Source of the DNA: an uncultured Actinomycetes bacterium
Lineage (GTDB): Bacteria; Actinomycetota; Coriobacteriia; Coriobacteriales; Atopobiaceae
Direction of reading: 5' to 3'
Assembly: GCA_900314685.1 (NCBI GenBank)
Contig: OMWE01000008.1
Span: 21,427 to 85,426, forward strand
DNA: 64,000 bases
Position numbers and translations under genes: made by a program
The notes under the pieces: model-generated
The model's database searches: none
Told to the model about the DNA's origin: nothing
What the model saw: only the letters and a program-made list of their open reading frames with translations
Shown: in pieces, positions 6,974 through 15,008 of the stretch
Position numbering within the stretch: the first letter of the stretch is position 1
Layout: each line of letters begins with the position of its first letter

Positions 6974-9073
6974 ATGTCTGACACCAGCACCCGTCCCGCC
7001 GACCTCGCCTCCGATGGCGCCGGTCGCGCCGCCGATACCACCGGCCGTCCCGTCTTTCCCCGCCGCGCCGTGATCACGGGCGGCATGCCCTACGGCAATA
7101 AAAACCTGCACTTCGGCCACATCGGCGGCGTCTTTGTGCCCGCCGACTTCACGGCGCGCTTCCTGCGCGACCGCATCGGGCCGGAGAACGTGATCTTTGT
7201 CTCCGGCACCGACTGCTACGGCTCCCCCATCATGGAGGGCTACCGCAAAAAGGTCGAGGCCGAGGGCTACACCGGCACGATCGTCGACTACGTGCGCGCC
7301 AACCACGACCTGCAGAAGTCCGCGCTCGACGCCTACGGCATCAGCCTGGACCTCTTCGCCGGCTCGGGCCTGGAGCCCGCGGGCCCCGTCCACGCCGAGC
7401 TCTCCGACCGGGTGATCCGCCGCCTATATGAGCGGGGCGTGCTGGTCAAGCGCTCCACGCTGCAGTTCTACGACACCGAGGCCCATCAGTTCCTCAACGG
7501 CCGCCAGGTACAGGGCCGCTGCCCCGTGCGCGGCTGCAAGTCCGAGAAGGCCTACGCCGACGAGTGCGACCTGGGCCACCAATTCGACCCCGAGGAGCTG
7601 ATCGAGCCGGTCAGCCAGCTCACGGGCACCACGCCCGAGCTGCGCCCCGTGGCCAACTGGTACTTCGATCTGCCGCAGTACCACAAGGTCCTCGACGAGC
7701 TGATGGACGAGTGGGACCTCGACCCGCAGGTCCGCGCCGTGGTCACCAAGACGGTCCGCGAGTCGCTGGCCGCGCCCGTGATGTACATCCAGACCAAGTT
7801 CCGCGCCGCGTTCGACGAGGTGGAAGACAAACTGCCCGCCCACACCCTGCACGAGGCCGAGGGCAACGCGACCTCCTTCTCCGTGGAGTTCGAGGGCTGG
7901 GAGGACCGCGACGAGGCCCGCGGCGTGCTCGAGGCCGCCGACATCCGCTTCCGCACGGGCAAGACGCTCCTGCCCTTCCGCATCACCGGCAACATCGACT
8001 GGGGCGTCCCCGCTCCCGACATCGACGGCGCCGCCGCGGCCGCCGGCCAGGCGCTCACCGTGTGGTGCTGGCCCGAGAGCCTCTGGGCGCCCATCTCCTT
8101 TGTCCAGACCGTGCTCAAGCTGGACGCCGAGTCCGGCGCGGGCCGCTACTCCTCCGACGACTGGCGCGACTGGTGGTGCGCCGACGACGCCAAGGTCTAC
8201 CAGTTCATCGGCCAGGACAACATCTACTTCTACTGCGTGGTGCAGCCCGCGATGTGGGAGGCGCTCGACTGGGGCCTCTTCCAGGACACCCCCGTGGCCA
8301 ACTACCACATCCTCTTCATGAACAAGAAGGCCTCCAGCTCCGGCGCGATCAAGCCGCCCATGGCCGCCGAGCTGCTGGACTACTACACGCCCGAGCAGCT
8401 GCGCTGCCACTGGCTGTCGCTCGCGCTCGACCAAAAGGCCGTGTCGTTCTCGCCCAAGGCCTTCGACACGTCCGTCTCGCACAAGGACAAGAAGACCGGC
8501 GCGGACGTCCTGGTCAAGGACGACCCGCGCGTCGTGGACCCGGCGCTGAAGGAGTCCGCCTTTCTCACCAACATCTTCAACCGCCTGGCGCGCAGCTGCT
8601 TCTACGGCGCCGCCAACGTGTGCGACGGGCACCTGCCCACGGTGGCGCCGCACGACGAGGTGCAGGAGGCGTGCCGCGAGGCCACGCTGGCCTTCGAGCG
8701 CGCCGCGTCCGTCTTCGACGCGCATGGCGCCCTGGCCGTGGCCGAGGACTTCGCCCGCGCCGCCAACAAGCGCTGGGGCGACGCCAGCAAGGCCGCCGCG
8801 GGCGACGACGCCGCCTACGAGCAGGCGCTCGCCGACGCCTTCGCCGCGCTGCGCACGACCACGCTGCTCATGCACCCCGCCGCCCCCACCGGCTGCGAGG
8901 AGATCTGCCGCCACTTCGGGTTCGAGCCTGAGTTCTTCTTCTCCTGGGAGCACGCCTTCGACGACCCCGCCGGCCTCGCCGCCGTGCTGGGCGAGACGCC
9001 CGAGCAGCACCTGATCGTGCCGCTGCCGCCGCGCTTCGACTTCTTCGAGAAGCACCCCACCCAGAAGAAGTAG
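6974..9073 (+). CDS. Methionyl-tRNA synthetase-like class I tRNA ligase
   Basis: 699-residue class I aminoacyl-tRNA synthetase most like MetRS. HFGH near residue 46 fits the HIGH motif. A cysteine cluster near 182 (CPVRGC, then DECDLGH) resembles the MetRS zinc knuckle, and an Ala/Glu-rich helical anticodon-binding part follows the core. The second signature, normally KMSKS, reads KKASSSG near 448, which lacks the usual second lysine. It could be the organism's MetRS with a relaxed motif or a MetRS paralogue. The ATG at 6974 has AAGGAG 7 bases upstream and excludes 19 upstream in-frame codons. The hydrolase gene follows after 2 bp, so they are probably one operon. Confidence 0.82.
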   Translation: MSDTSTRPADLASDGAGRAADTTGRPVFPRRAVITGGMPYGNKNLHFGHIGGVFVPADFTARFLRDRIGPENVIFVSGTDCYGSPIMEGYRKKVEAEGYTGTIVDYVRANHDLQKSALDAYGISLDLFAGSGLEPAGPVHAELSDRVIRRLYERGVLVKRSTLQFYDTEAHQFLNGRQVQGRCPVRGCKSEKAYADECDLGHQFDPEELIEPVSQLTGTTPELRPVANWYFDLPQYHKVLDELMDEWDLDPQVRAVVTKTVRESLAAPVMYIQTKFRAAFDEVEDKLPAHTLHEAEGNATSFSVEFEGWEDRDEARGVLEAADIRFRTGKTLLPFRITGNIDWGVPAPDIDGAAAAAGQALTVWCWPESLWAPISFVQTVLKLDAESGAGRYSSDDWRDWWCADDAKVYQFIGQDNIYFYCVVQPAMWEALDWGLFQDTPVANYHILFMNKKASSSGAIKPPMAAELLDYYTPEQLRCHWLSLALDQKAVSFSPKAFDTSVSHKDKKTGADVLVKDDPRVVDPALKESAFLTNIFNRLARSCFYGAANVCDGHLPTVAPHDEVQEACREATLAFERAASVFDAHGALAVAEDFARAANKRWGDASKAAAGDDAAYEQALADAFAALRTTTLLMHPAAPTGCEEICRHFGFEPEFFFSWEHAFDDPAGLAAVLGETPEQHLIVPLPPRFDFFEKHPTQKK

Positions 9074-9075
9074 CG

Positions 9076-10122
9076 ATGACCGCACCGCTGCCTGATACAC
9101 CGCCGGTCGGCGCGCCGTCAGCCGCCGGCCGACCCGCAACCGCACCGCTGTCTCCCGACCAGACCGAAGTCCCGCTGCCGCCGCGCCACGTCGCGCGGCC
9201 GTACGACCCGCCGCTCTTCCCCGCGCAGCCGCTCCACTTCGACACGCCGGACGGCGCGCGCATCGAGGCCTACCGCTATGCGCCGGCGGCCGACGCCGCG
9301 GTCACGCTCAACGCCGCCGTGCCGCCGCGCTACCCCGTGCTCATGCTGCACGGCAACGGCGAGGAACACGGCATCTTCGGCGCACTGATCACGGCGGTCG
9401 TCGCGTGCGGCCGCGAGGTCGTCGCCGTCGACTCCCGCGCGCAGGGGCGCTCCACCCGCGGCACCGCCCCGCTCGCCTACGAACTCATGACCGAGGACGC
9501 CGTCCGGGTGCTCGACGCCGCCGGGGTCGCCCGCGCGCACGTGCTCGGTTTCTCCGACGGGGCGATCGAGGGGCTGCTCATGGCGCGCGACTATCCCGAG
9601 CGCGTCGCGTCTCTTACCGCGGTGGGCGCCAACCTCTCGCCCGACGGCCTGCCCGGCAACGACGAGTTCGAGGAGGTCTCGCGCGCGTACGCCGCGTGGG
9701 CGGCGTATCTGCAATCGGCGCAGCCCGAGCAGGCAACCGAGTCCGCTCGGTCGGGCCAGCCCACCCGAGCTACCCAGCCCACCCCATCAGGCCACTCCGC
9801 CCAGCCAGGCACCGCAGCCGCGACCTACGAGGACGGCACGCCAGCCCCCACCCGCGAGCAGGCCGCCTGGACCGCCGAGCTCCTGCACCTGATGGTGGTC
9901 GAGCCGCACATCGACCCGCACAGCCTGGTCCGCATCGCCTGCCCCGCCTGCATCATGTCCGGCGCGCTCGACGAGATCCCGCAGACGGAGACCGCCCGCA
10001 TCGCCGCCGCGATCCCCGGCGCGCACAAGGTCATCGTGTCCGGCGCCGAGCACACGCTGCCCAAGGTCGCGCCCGAGGCGGTCCTGCGCGAGCTCCTCGT
10101 CACCATCGCCGCCGCGGAGTAA
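9076..10122 (+). CDS. Alpha/beta hydrolase
   Basis: 348-residue serine hydrolase-fold protein. The nucleophile elbow is GFSDG (Ser near 159). HGNGEEHG resembles the oxyanion segment, the acid is likely Asp in SGALDEIP and the catalytic His lies in GAEHTLPK near the C-terminus. Substrate cannot be told from sequence. The cap region carries a low-complexity insert rich in Gln, Pro, Ser and Thr (about residues 216-255), uncommon in these enzymes. The start is 2 bp after the stop of the tRNA-ligase gene, which suggests translational coupling. Confidence 0.88.
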   Translation: MTAPLPDTPPVGAPSAAGRPATAPLSPDQTEVPLPPRHVARPYDPPLFPAQPLHFDTPDGARIEAYRYAPAADAAVTLNAAVPPRYPVLMLHGNGEEHGIFGALITAVVACGREVVAVDSRAQGRSTRGTAPLAYELMTEDAVRVLDAAGVARAHVLGFSDGAIEGLLMARDYPERVASLTAVGANLSPDGLPGNDEFEEVSRAYAAWAAYLQSAQPEQATESARSGQPTRATQPTPSGHSAQPGTAAATYEDGTPAPTREQAAWTAELLHLMVVEPHIDPHSLVRIACPACIMSGALDEIPQTETARIAAAIPGAHKVIVSGAEHTLPKVAPEAVLRELLVTIAAAE

Positions 10123-10225
10123 CAAAGGCCGTCTTTCCGCCGACCAAGCCATCTGCGCCCATCGCGGTTCTCGCACGCGCCGCGTTTCTCGAGCATCCAC
10201 TGCAGCTCACGGCCGACTGCCATAG

Positions 10226-10376
10226 CTCGCGAAAAGAATACGCAATCGCTATCGAAAAACACGCAGAAGTGCACGTTTGGAAGCGTTCCCGCTGTTCACA
10301 AACGCACACTTCTGCGTATTCTTTGCTGAGGCTTTGCGTATTTTTCCTCGGGGCTTTGCGTGCTTGTTGCGAGACG
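10226..10376. repeat. Inverted-arm repeat element with 22-bp units and a central hairpin
   Basis: A strong hairpin (10259-10279 pairing with 10299-10317, ACACGCAGAAGTG / CACTTCTGCGT) is flanked by arms of about 22-bp units. Right-arm units begin TGCGTATT at 10313 and 10335 and TGCGTG at 10357, each ending near GAGGCTT or GGGGCTT. The left arm carries related units in inverse orientation (GAAAAGAATACGCA). It lies between the plus-strand hydrolase and minus-strand SDR, fills most of the gene-free stretch 10123-10429, and on the minus strand the hairpin is followed by TTTTT, so it may also terminate both genes. Confidence 0.75.
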
Positions 10377-10429
10377 CCGAGGAAGCCCTTCGGGAACCAA
10401 TGCGGCCCCCGAAGGCAGACGCTCCCGCG

Positions 10430-11254
10430 CTACTTCCTGAACCGCCTGCCGTTGGTGCAGCCGCCGTCCACGAGCACGTCCACGCCCGCGAGGTAGCCGT
10501 TGCGCTCATCGGCGAGCGTGGCCAGGGCAAAACCCAGCTCCTCGGGCGTGCCCATGCGCCGCTCGGCGCCGTACTTCAGCATGCTGTCGCCGTGGCTGGC
10601 CTCCGCCTTGCCCATACCCGTGGCGATGAGTCCGGGCGAGAGCGAAGCCACGCGAATGCCCTTCTCACCCAGGTCAAAGGCCGACTTCTGCGCATACCAC
10701 ACGGCGAAGTTCTTGGAGAGCGCGTAGGCAAAGCCAGACTTGTTGTAGTCGCTCTTGGCGAGGTTGGCCTTCTTCAGCATGCGGCGGATGAAGGCATCCT
10801 CGTCCTGTTCGGCCAGACGATAGATTTTTTCGTTGATGAGCAGCTTGGGCAGGGCATAGGCGGAGTTGGAAGCCACATCCACGATTACGCTGCCGGCGCC
10901 CATAACGCGCGCGAACTCTTGATTCACGTAGACCGTGCCCAGGGCGTCGATGCGCACCATCTGCTCCGGCGTGCCCATGGTGGGCGAGACGCCCGCCGCG
11001 TGCACCACGTTAGTCACGCGGCCCAGGCCGGCGGCATACTCCGCCAGCTCGCGCACGCTCTGACGCTGCGACACGTCGCATGCGTGCACGTGGGCCTCCA
11101 CGCCGGCTGCCTCCAGCTCGGTCACCGCGTGCTCGAGCTTTGCCACGGTGCGGCCTGTAAGCACCGCTATGCGCCCCTGGCCCAGGATCTTAGCCGCCTC
11201 GAGGCCCATACCGGAGCCTCCGCCGGTCACCACGCATACCCGTTTGTCGTCCAT
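10430..11254 (-). CDS. Short-chain dehydrogenase/reductase (SDR)
   Basis: 274-residue NAD(P)-dependent oxidoreductase. Landmarks: TGGGSGMG nucleotide-binding loop near the N-terminus, NVVHAAG, the active-site Ser in SNSAY, YALSK (Tyr-x3-Lys) and SPGLIATGM, with DGG near the C-terminus as in classical SDRs. The substrate is not evident. The frame continues 34 codons upstream through palindromic repeats, but the ATG at 11254 has AAAGGGGG in ribosome-binding position and starts the Rossmann fold directly, so it is chosen. It lies about 100 bp downstream of the GH3 gene and could be its cotranscribed partner. Confidence 0.9.
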   Translation of the reverse strand: MDDKRVCVVTGGGSGMGLEAAKILGQGRIAVLTGRTVAKLEHAVTELEAAGVEAHVHACDVSQRQSVRELAEYAAGLGRVTNVVHAAGVSPTMGTPEQMVRIDALGTVYVNQEFARVMGAGSVIVDVASNSAYALPKLLINEKIYRLAEQDEDAFIRRMLKKANLAKSDYNKSGFAYALSKNFAVWYAQKSAFDLGEKGIRVASLSPGLIATGMGKAEASHGDSMLKYGAERRMGTPEELGFALATLADERNGYLAGVDVLVDGGCTNGRRFRK

Positions 11255-11271
11255 ACAGCCCCCTTTCGAAT

Positions 11272-11356
11272 GTGACGGTCCCCCGTCACCTGTCACGCGA
11301 CGTGTCACTCCCCCGTCACCTGTCACACGGCGTGTCACTCCCCCGTCACCTGTCAC
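11272..11356. repeat. Three tandem 25-bp GTGACAGG-type palindromes
   Basis: Units at 11272-11296, 11302-11326 and 11332-11356 each contain CCCCCGTCACCTGTCAC; starts are 30 bp apart. They fill the gap between the GH3 stop and the SDR leader. Further copies are at 14514, 14540, 45085, 45192 and 54732. Confidence 0.9.
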
Positions 11357-11357
11357 C

Positions 11358-14300
11358 TTACTTTTTGCGAGGCTTCTTGCGGATCACCTGCCAGAGGGTG
11401 CGCGTTCGCGTGCAGGCATGGAAGAGCTTGGCGAAGGCATAACCCAGCAGACCCGCGAAGACTACCAGCGCAAGCAGGAGCAGGCGCCACTGGGGCACCG
11501 CCGATGCCGTGATGCGCGCATCGGCCGAGATGCCGTTCATCGCGTTGGAATTGGCGTAGGTATAGAGGATCCGGTGGGCCGCCTGCCGCACGTTGGCCCA
11601 GTCGGCGTCGGAGATCTTGTCCACGTCGACGTTGTTCATGAGGTCGGCGTCGTTGAGCCACATGTCGGCGCCCGCGCCCAAGCCCTGGTAGATACCGCAA
11701 TACTCAAAGGTCGGGAAGGTCGCCTGATCGGTGGTGACAAAGCCCGTGAATCCCCACTCGTCGCGCAGCGTGCCGGTCATGAGGCCCTCGGTGGCGCCCG
11801 ACCAGGTGGGTCCGACGCGGTTCATGGACGCCATAACGCCCTTTGCCCCGCCCTCGCGCACGCTCATCTCAAAGGGTGCCAGGTAGAGCTCGCGGATGGA
11901 CTGCTCGTTGGCCAGTACGGCCACGCCGTAGCGGTTGGTCTCCTCGTCGTTGAGCGCGTAGTGCTTGATCGTGACCACGGCGCCCTTGCTCTGCACGCCG
12001 CGCGTCTCGGCCGCGCCCATCGCGCCGGAGAGCAACGGGTCCTCGGAGTAGTACTCGAAGTTGCGGCCGCTCGCCGCCGTGCGGTGGATGTTCATCGACG
12101 GCGCGTACCACACCGCCACGCCCGAGGCCAGCGAGTCCTCGCCCACCATCTGGCCCATCTGCTCCACGAGCTGGGTGTCGTAGGTGGAGGCCAGGACCAT
12201 CTCGATGGGGTAGGACATGCAGTCCACACCGCCGCCGGTGAGCGTCGCCGAGATGCCCGCCGGGCCGTCCTTGAGGGTCACGAGGGGCATGTCGATGCTG
12301 GGGATGGCCAGGCTCACATAGCCGCTCTGGCGCACCAGGTTCCAGAGCTCCTGCTTGCTCATCTGGCCGATCAGGGCATCCCAACGGGCGTCGTCGTAGG
12401 GCAGGCCCACCAGCGAGGCAAGCGAGAGGTGGCCGTACTGCTCATCGGTCGTGGAGAAGACGGGCATGTCGGCTGCGCTGCCGGCAGGCTCGGTGGTGTC
12501 GCCTGCGGGCTGTGCCACCTCCATGGCGTCGATGAAGGCCTGCGGCGCCGTCCAGCTACCGCCCGCATAGGTCTCGGGCCAGGTGCCCTGCCAGTCCGCG
12601 CGAGAGAGATAGGTGAAGCCGTCGTCCCAGGTGCGCAGGTCGGCGGAGTCGAACTGATTGTGGATCTCCTTGCCCGTCTCGGCCGTGGAGAAGACGTTCG
12701 TATCGGCGCTCGGAGTGGCATCGGTGTCGGCAGCATCGTCCGTCTTGGTGTCGTCGGCATCGGCTGCGACGGCAGCGTCCTTCTTTCCGTCCTGCTGCCC
12801 TGCGATGTCCCAGGAGTAGGCACGCGCGGCGTCACCCGCGGCGTCCATGCCGTCGGCCGCGGTCTTGCCCTTGGCGGCCAGCACGTCATTTGTGGCCTCG
12901 TGGGCGTCGCGGGCCAGGGCCAGGTAGTACGTGCCGGATTCCAAGATGTAGGTGCCCGCGCTCCACGAGTCGTAGGTGCGCAGCTGCTCCTGCTTCACGG
13001 TGATCGTCAGGTGCTGGGTCTCGCCCGGCTCGAGCAGCTCGGTCTTGGCGAAGCCGGCCAGCTCGACGGCTGGCTTCTCGATGGCGTTGGCGCGGTCGTA
13101 ATCGGTGTAGGGGCGCTGGAGGTAGAGCTCGGCCACGTCGCGGCCGGCCACGTCGCCCGTGTTGGTCACGTCGACGGAGGCCACGTATCCATCGTCCGTC
13201 TTGTCCACCGTGTAGTTGGCCCAGTCGAAGCTCGTGTAAGAAAGACCATGGCCGAAGGGGGCGTCCACCTCGCTCGCGTAATCGAAGTCGCCCGCGTTGC
13301 CCTGGCCCAGCACGCTGTCCTCGTAGCGGGTCTCGTAGTAGCGGTAGCCCACGTAGATGCCCTCGGAGTACGAGAGGTACTTGGCGTAGGGCTTGGTGTC
13401 CGGGTCGAGGAAGTCGTGCGTCTGGTTGCCGTTGGCGATGAGGTAGTTGCCGAAGTTCTGCATGGCCGGCGCGCTCGCGGGGTCGGAGGCGTAGGTGTCC
13501 ACCAGGCGGCCGGACGGGTTCACGAGGCCGGCAAGCACGTCGCCCACGGCGTCGATGCCGGCCTGTCCGGGCGAGCCCACCCAGAGCACGGCGTCCGCAT
13601 CGGCCAGGTCGCCCAGCGTGATGGGGTTGGCGGTGTTGAGCACCACGACCACGCGGTCGAAATGGGCGCGCGCCTCGTGGAGCAGGTCTTTCTCCTCCTG
13701 GGTGAGGGCCAGGTAGCTGACCGGCAGGTCGGACGACTCGCCGCCCGAGCGGCCGATGACCACCACGGCGGCGTCGGAGTAGTTCGCGTAGCTGTCGCAC
13801 AGCTCGTCGGTGAACTCGCTCACGGGGCACTCGTTCACGGCGTAGTCGCCCTTGCCCGTGACATCGGGGGTCTTCTTGCGGTAATCCTTGCCGGGGCCCT
13901 CCTCGTAGAAGTCCCAGGCGGTTGGGTTGACCTCGAGGCCCGCCTGCTCGAGCGCCTGCTTGAGGGTGTCGGCTTTGGAGGAGTCCACCGAGCCCGAGCC
14001 CGAGCCGCCGTAGACGAAGTCCACGGCGTCCTGGCCCAGCAGGGTCACGCGGGAGCCGCGCGCGAGCGGCAGCGCCGGGTCGTCCGCCACGTCGTCGTTG
14101 CGCACCAGCACGATGCCGCCGGCCTCCACCTCGCGCGCCAGCTGCGCGGCCGCGTCGTACTGCTCGTCGGCGTCGGCGTAGTCGGAGGCGAAGTAGGTGG
14201 CGTCGGTGCCGCCCTCCACCTTGTAGTCCTTTGCGCCCGTGTACATGGTGATGGCGTTGGCGAAGAGGGGTCCGACCGCGATGCCCAGCACCACGGCCAG

Positions 14301-14384
14301 GATGCAGACCAGCTCCATCAGGCCGCCCAGCAGCGCCCCGAAGCCCCTCAGGAATTTCTTGATGAACCGCAGCAACACGCCCAC
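11358..14384 (-). CDS. Membrane-anchored GH3 glycoside hydrolase (beta-glucosidase family) with permuted domains
   Basis: 1008-residue protein. An N-terminal membrane segment (about 20-45) is followed by the GH3 C-terminal (alpha/beta sandwich) domain (GGIVLVRNDD, then GSGSGSVDSSKADTLKQAL), an Fn3-like part (YVASVDVTNTGDVAGRDVAE), an Asp/Thr-rich linker and only then the GH3 TIM barrel (KDGPAGI near 706, IKHYALNDEETNR near 808, GFVTTDQ near 883 with the likely nucleophile Asp). A second hydrophobic segment lies near 970-990, then a basic tail. The usual order is barrel first, so this is the permuted type. The GTG start at 14384 has AAGGAGG 7 bases upstream. Expected on the outer membrane face releasing sugars from beta-glycosides; substrate unknown. 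Confidence 0.9.
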   Translation of the reverse strand: MGVLLRFIKKFLRGFGALLGGLMELVCILAVVLGIAVGPLFANAITMYTGAKDYKVEGGTDATYFASDYADADEQYDAAAQLAREVEAGGIVLVRNDDVADDPALPLARGSRVTLLGQDAVDFVYGGSGSGSVDSSKADTLKQALEQAGLEVNPTAWDFYEEGPGKDYRKKTPDVTGKGDYAVNECPVSEFTDELCDSYANYSDAAVVVIGRSGGESSDLPVSYLALTQEEKDLLHEARAHFDRVVVVLNTANPITLGDLADADAVLWVGSPGQAGIDAVGDVLAGLVNPSGRLVDTYASDPASAPAMQNFGNYLIANGNQTHDFLDPDTKPYAKYLSYSEGIYVGYRYYETRYEDSVLGQGNAGDFDYASEVDAPFGHGLSYTSFDWANYTVDKTDDGYVASVDVTNTGDVAGRDVAELYLQRPYTDYDRANAIEKPAVELAGFAKTELLEPGETQHLTITVKQEQLRTYDSWSAGTYILESGTYYLALARDAHEATNDVLAAKGKTAADGMDAAGDAARAYSWDIAGQQDGKKDAAVAADADDTKTDDAADTDATPSADTNVFSTAETGKEIHNQFDSADLRTWDDGFTYLSRADWQGTWPETYAGGSWTAPQAFIDAMEVAQPAGDTTEPAGSAADMPVFSTTDEQYGHLSLASLVGLPYDDARWDALIGQMSKQELWNLVRQSGYVSLAIPSIDMPLVTLKDGPAGISATLTGGGVDCMSYPIEMVLASTYDTQLVEQMGQMVGEDSLASGVAVWYAPSMNIHRTAASGRNFEYYSEDPLLSGAMGAAETRGVQSKGAVVTIKHYALNDEETNRYGVAVLANEQSIRELYLAPFEMSVREGGAKGVMASMNRVGPTWSGATEGLMTGTLRDEWGFTGFVTTDQATFPTFEYCGIYQGLGAGADMWLNDADLMNNVDVDKISDADWANVRQAAHRILYTYANSNAMNGISADARITASAVPQWRLLLLALVVFAGLLGYAFAKLFHACTRTRTLWQVIRKKPRKK

Positions 14385-14400
14385 GTCACGCCCTCCTTGT

Positions 14401-14432
14401 ACGACATTCAGACACCCTGAATGTAGGTCGTC
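14401..14432 (-). promoter_or_regulatory. Palindrome just upstream of the GH3 ribosome binding site
   Basis: ACATTCAG (14404-14411) pairs with CTGAATGT (14417-14424), and outer bases ACGAC / GTCGT extend the symmetry. It sits a few bases upstream of the AAGGAGG site, so it could be a repressor operator or a leader hairpin controlling the GH3 gene. Function is inferred from position only. Confidence 0.5.
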
Positions 14433-14513
14433 TGTCGTCGCGCGGGGACTCGTGGCACAATCCGCATATTTCGCGCCATGATTGGTCAAGAAGGGCGGGC
14501 CCATCTCGGCAAT

Positions 14514-14564
14514 GTGACAGTCCCCGTCCCCCGTCACGTGTGACAGACCCCCGTCCCCTGTCAT
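14514..14564. repeat. Two GTGACAGG-type palindromes
   Basis: Copies at 14514-14537 (24 bp) and 14540-14564 (25 bp) have ends GTGACAG and GTCAC/GTCAT. Partial remnants (CCTGTCATGCATC) follow to 14590. Confidence 0.85.
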
Positions 14565-14603
14565 GCATCCCTGTCATGCATCGCCTGTCACGGGAGTACG
14601 AAT

Positions 14604-14866
14604 ACGCAGTTTAGGACTCCCAATGCGCGCCTTAGGACTCCCGGTACGCATATCAGGACACTCAGTACGCGAGAATCCAGCTGCTTGGTCGCGTGCCGTC
14701 GAGCCTCCCTTTGCCTGCTCCGAAAAACCCAAGGTAGACGACTTGCATCAAAGTCTTACTAGCTCGCAATAGACCCGCTTGGATGGGCTGATGCGTACTG
14801 AGTGTCCTAAAGTGCGTATTGGGAGTCCTGATATGCGTACCGGGAGTCCTAAAGTGCGCAATCCGG
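14604..14866. repeat. Long inverted repeat made of 22-bp units
   Basis: The left arm (about 14604-14672) has three units of the form TACGCA-x-TTAGGACTCCC; the right arm (14791-14862) has the same units in inverse orientation (GGGAGTCCTAAAGTGCGCA). A spacer of about 118 bp separates the arms. Arms agree unit by unit, including a variant ending GGACACTCAGTACGC at the inner edge of both arms. Confidence 0.8.
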
Positions 14867-14885
14867 TTATCTCGGTAGCACGAAC

Positions 14886-14917
14886 GAAGAAAGAAAGCGG
14901 CCCCGACAGAGGCCGCT
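14886..14917 (-). terminator. Rho-independent terminator of the Gfo/Idh oxidoreductase gene
   Basis: On the minus strand GCGGCC, a short loop and GGCCGC are followed by TTTCTTTCTTC. The hairpin lies about 90 bp after the stop at 15009. Confidence 0.8.
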
Positions 14918-15008
14918 CCAAAGTGACTATGAGCCGATAAGGCAGACACGTGCGCCACAACTGCGCAAGTAGGCGCAGCGCACCGTGCAAGCGCGCCATC
15001 ACACGAGA

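Larger units (their letters stand above)
14385..15008. other. 620-bp gene-free stretch upstream of the GH3 gene
   Basis: Contains, in order: an operator-like palindrome (14401-14432), two 25-bp GTGACAGG-type palindromes (14514-14564), a long inverted repeat built of 22-bp units (14604-14866) and the terminator of the oxidoreductase gene (14886-14917). No credible gene was seen. Confidence 0.7.

Noticed and set aside
11148..14420. A 1090-codon plus-strand open frame opposite the GH3 gene
   Set aside because: Same antisense effect; no domains, no start signals, and the opposite strand has a complete GH3 protein.
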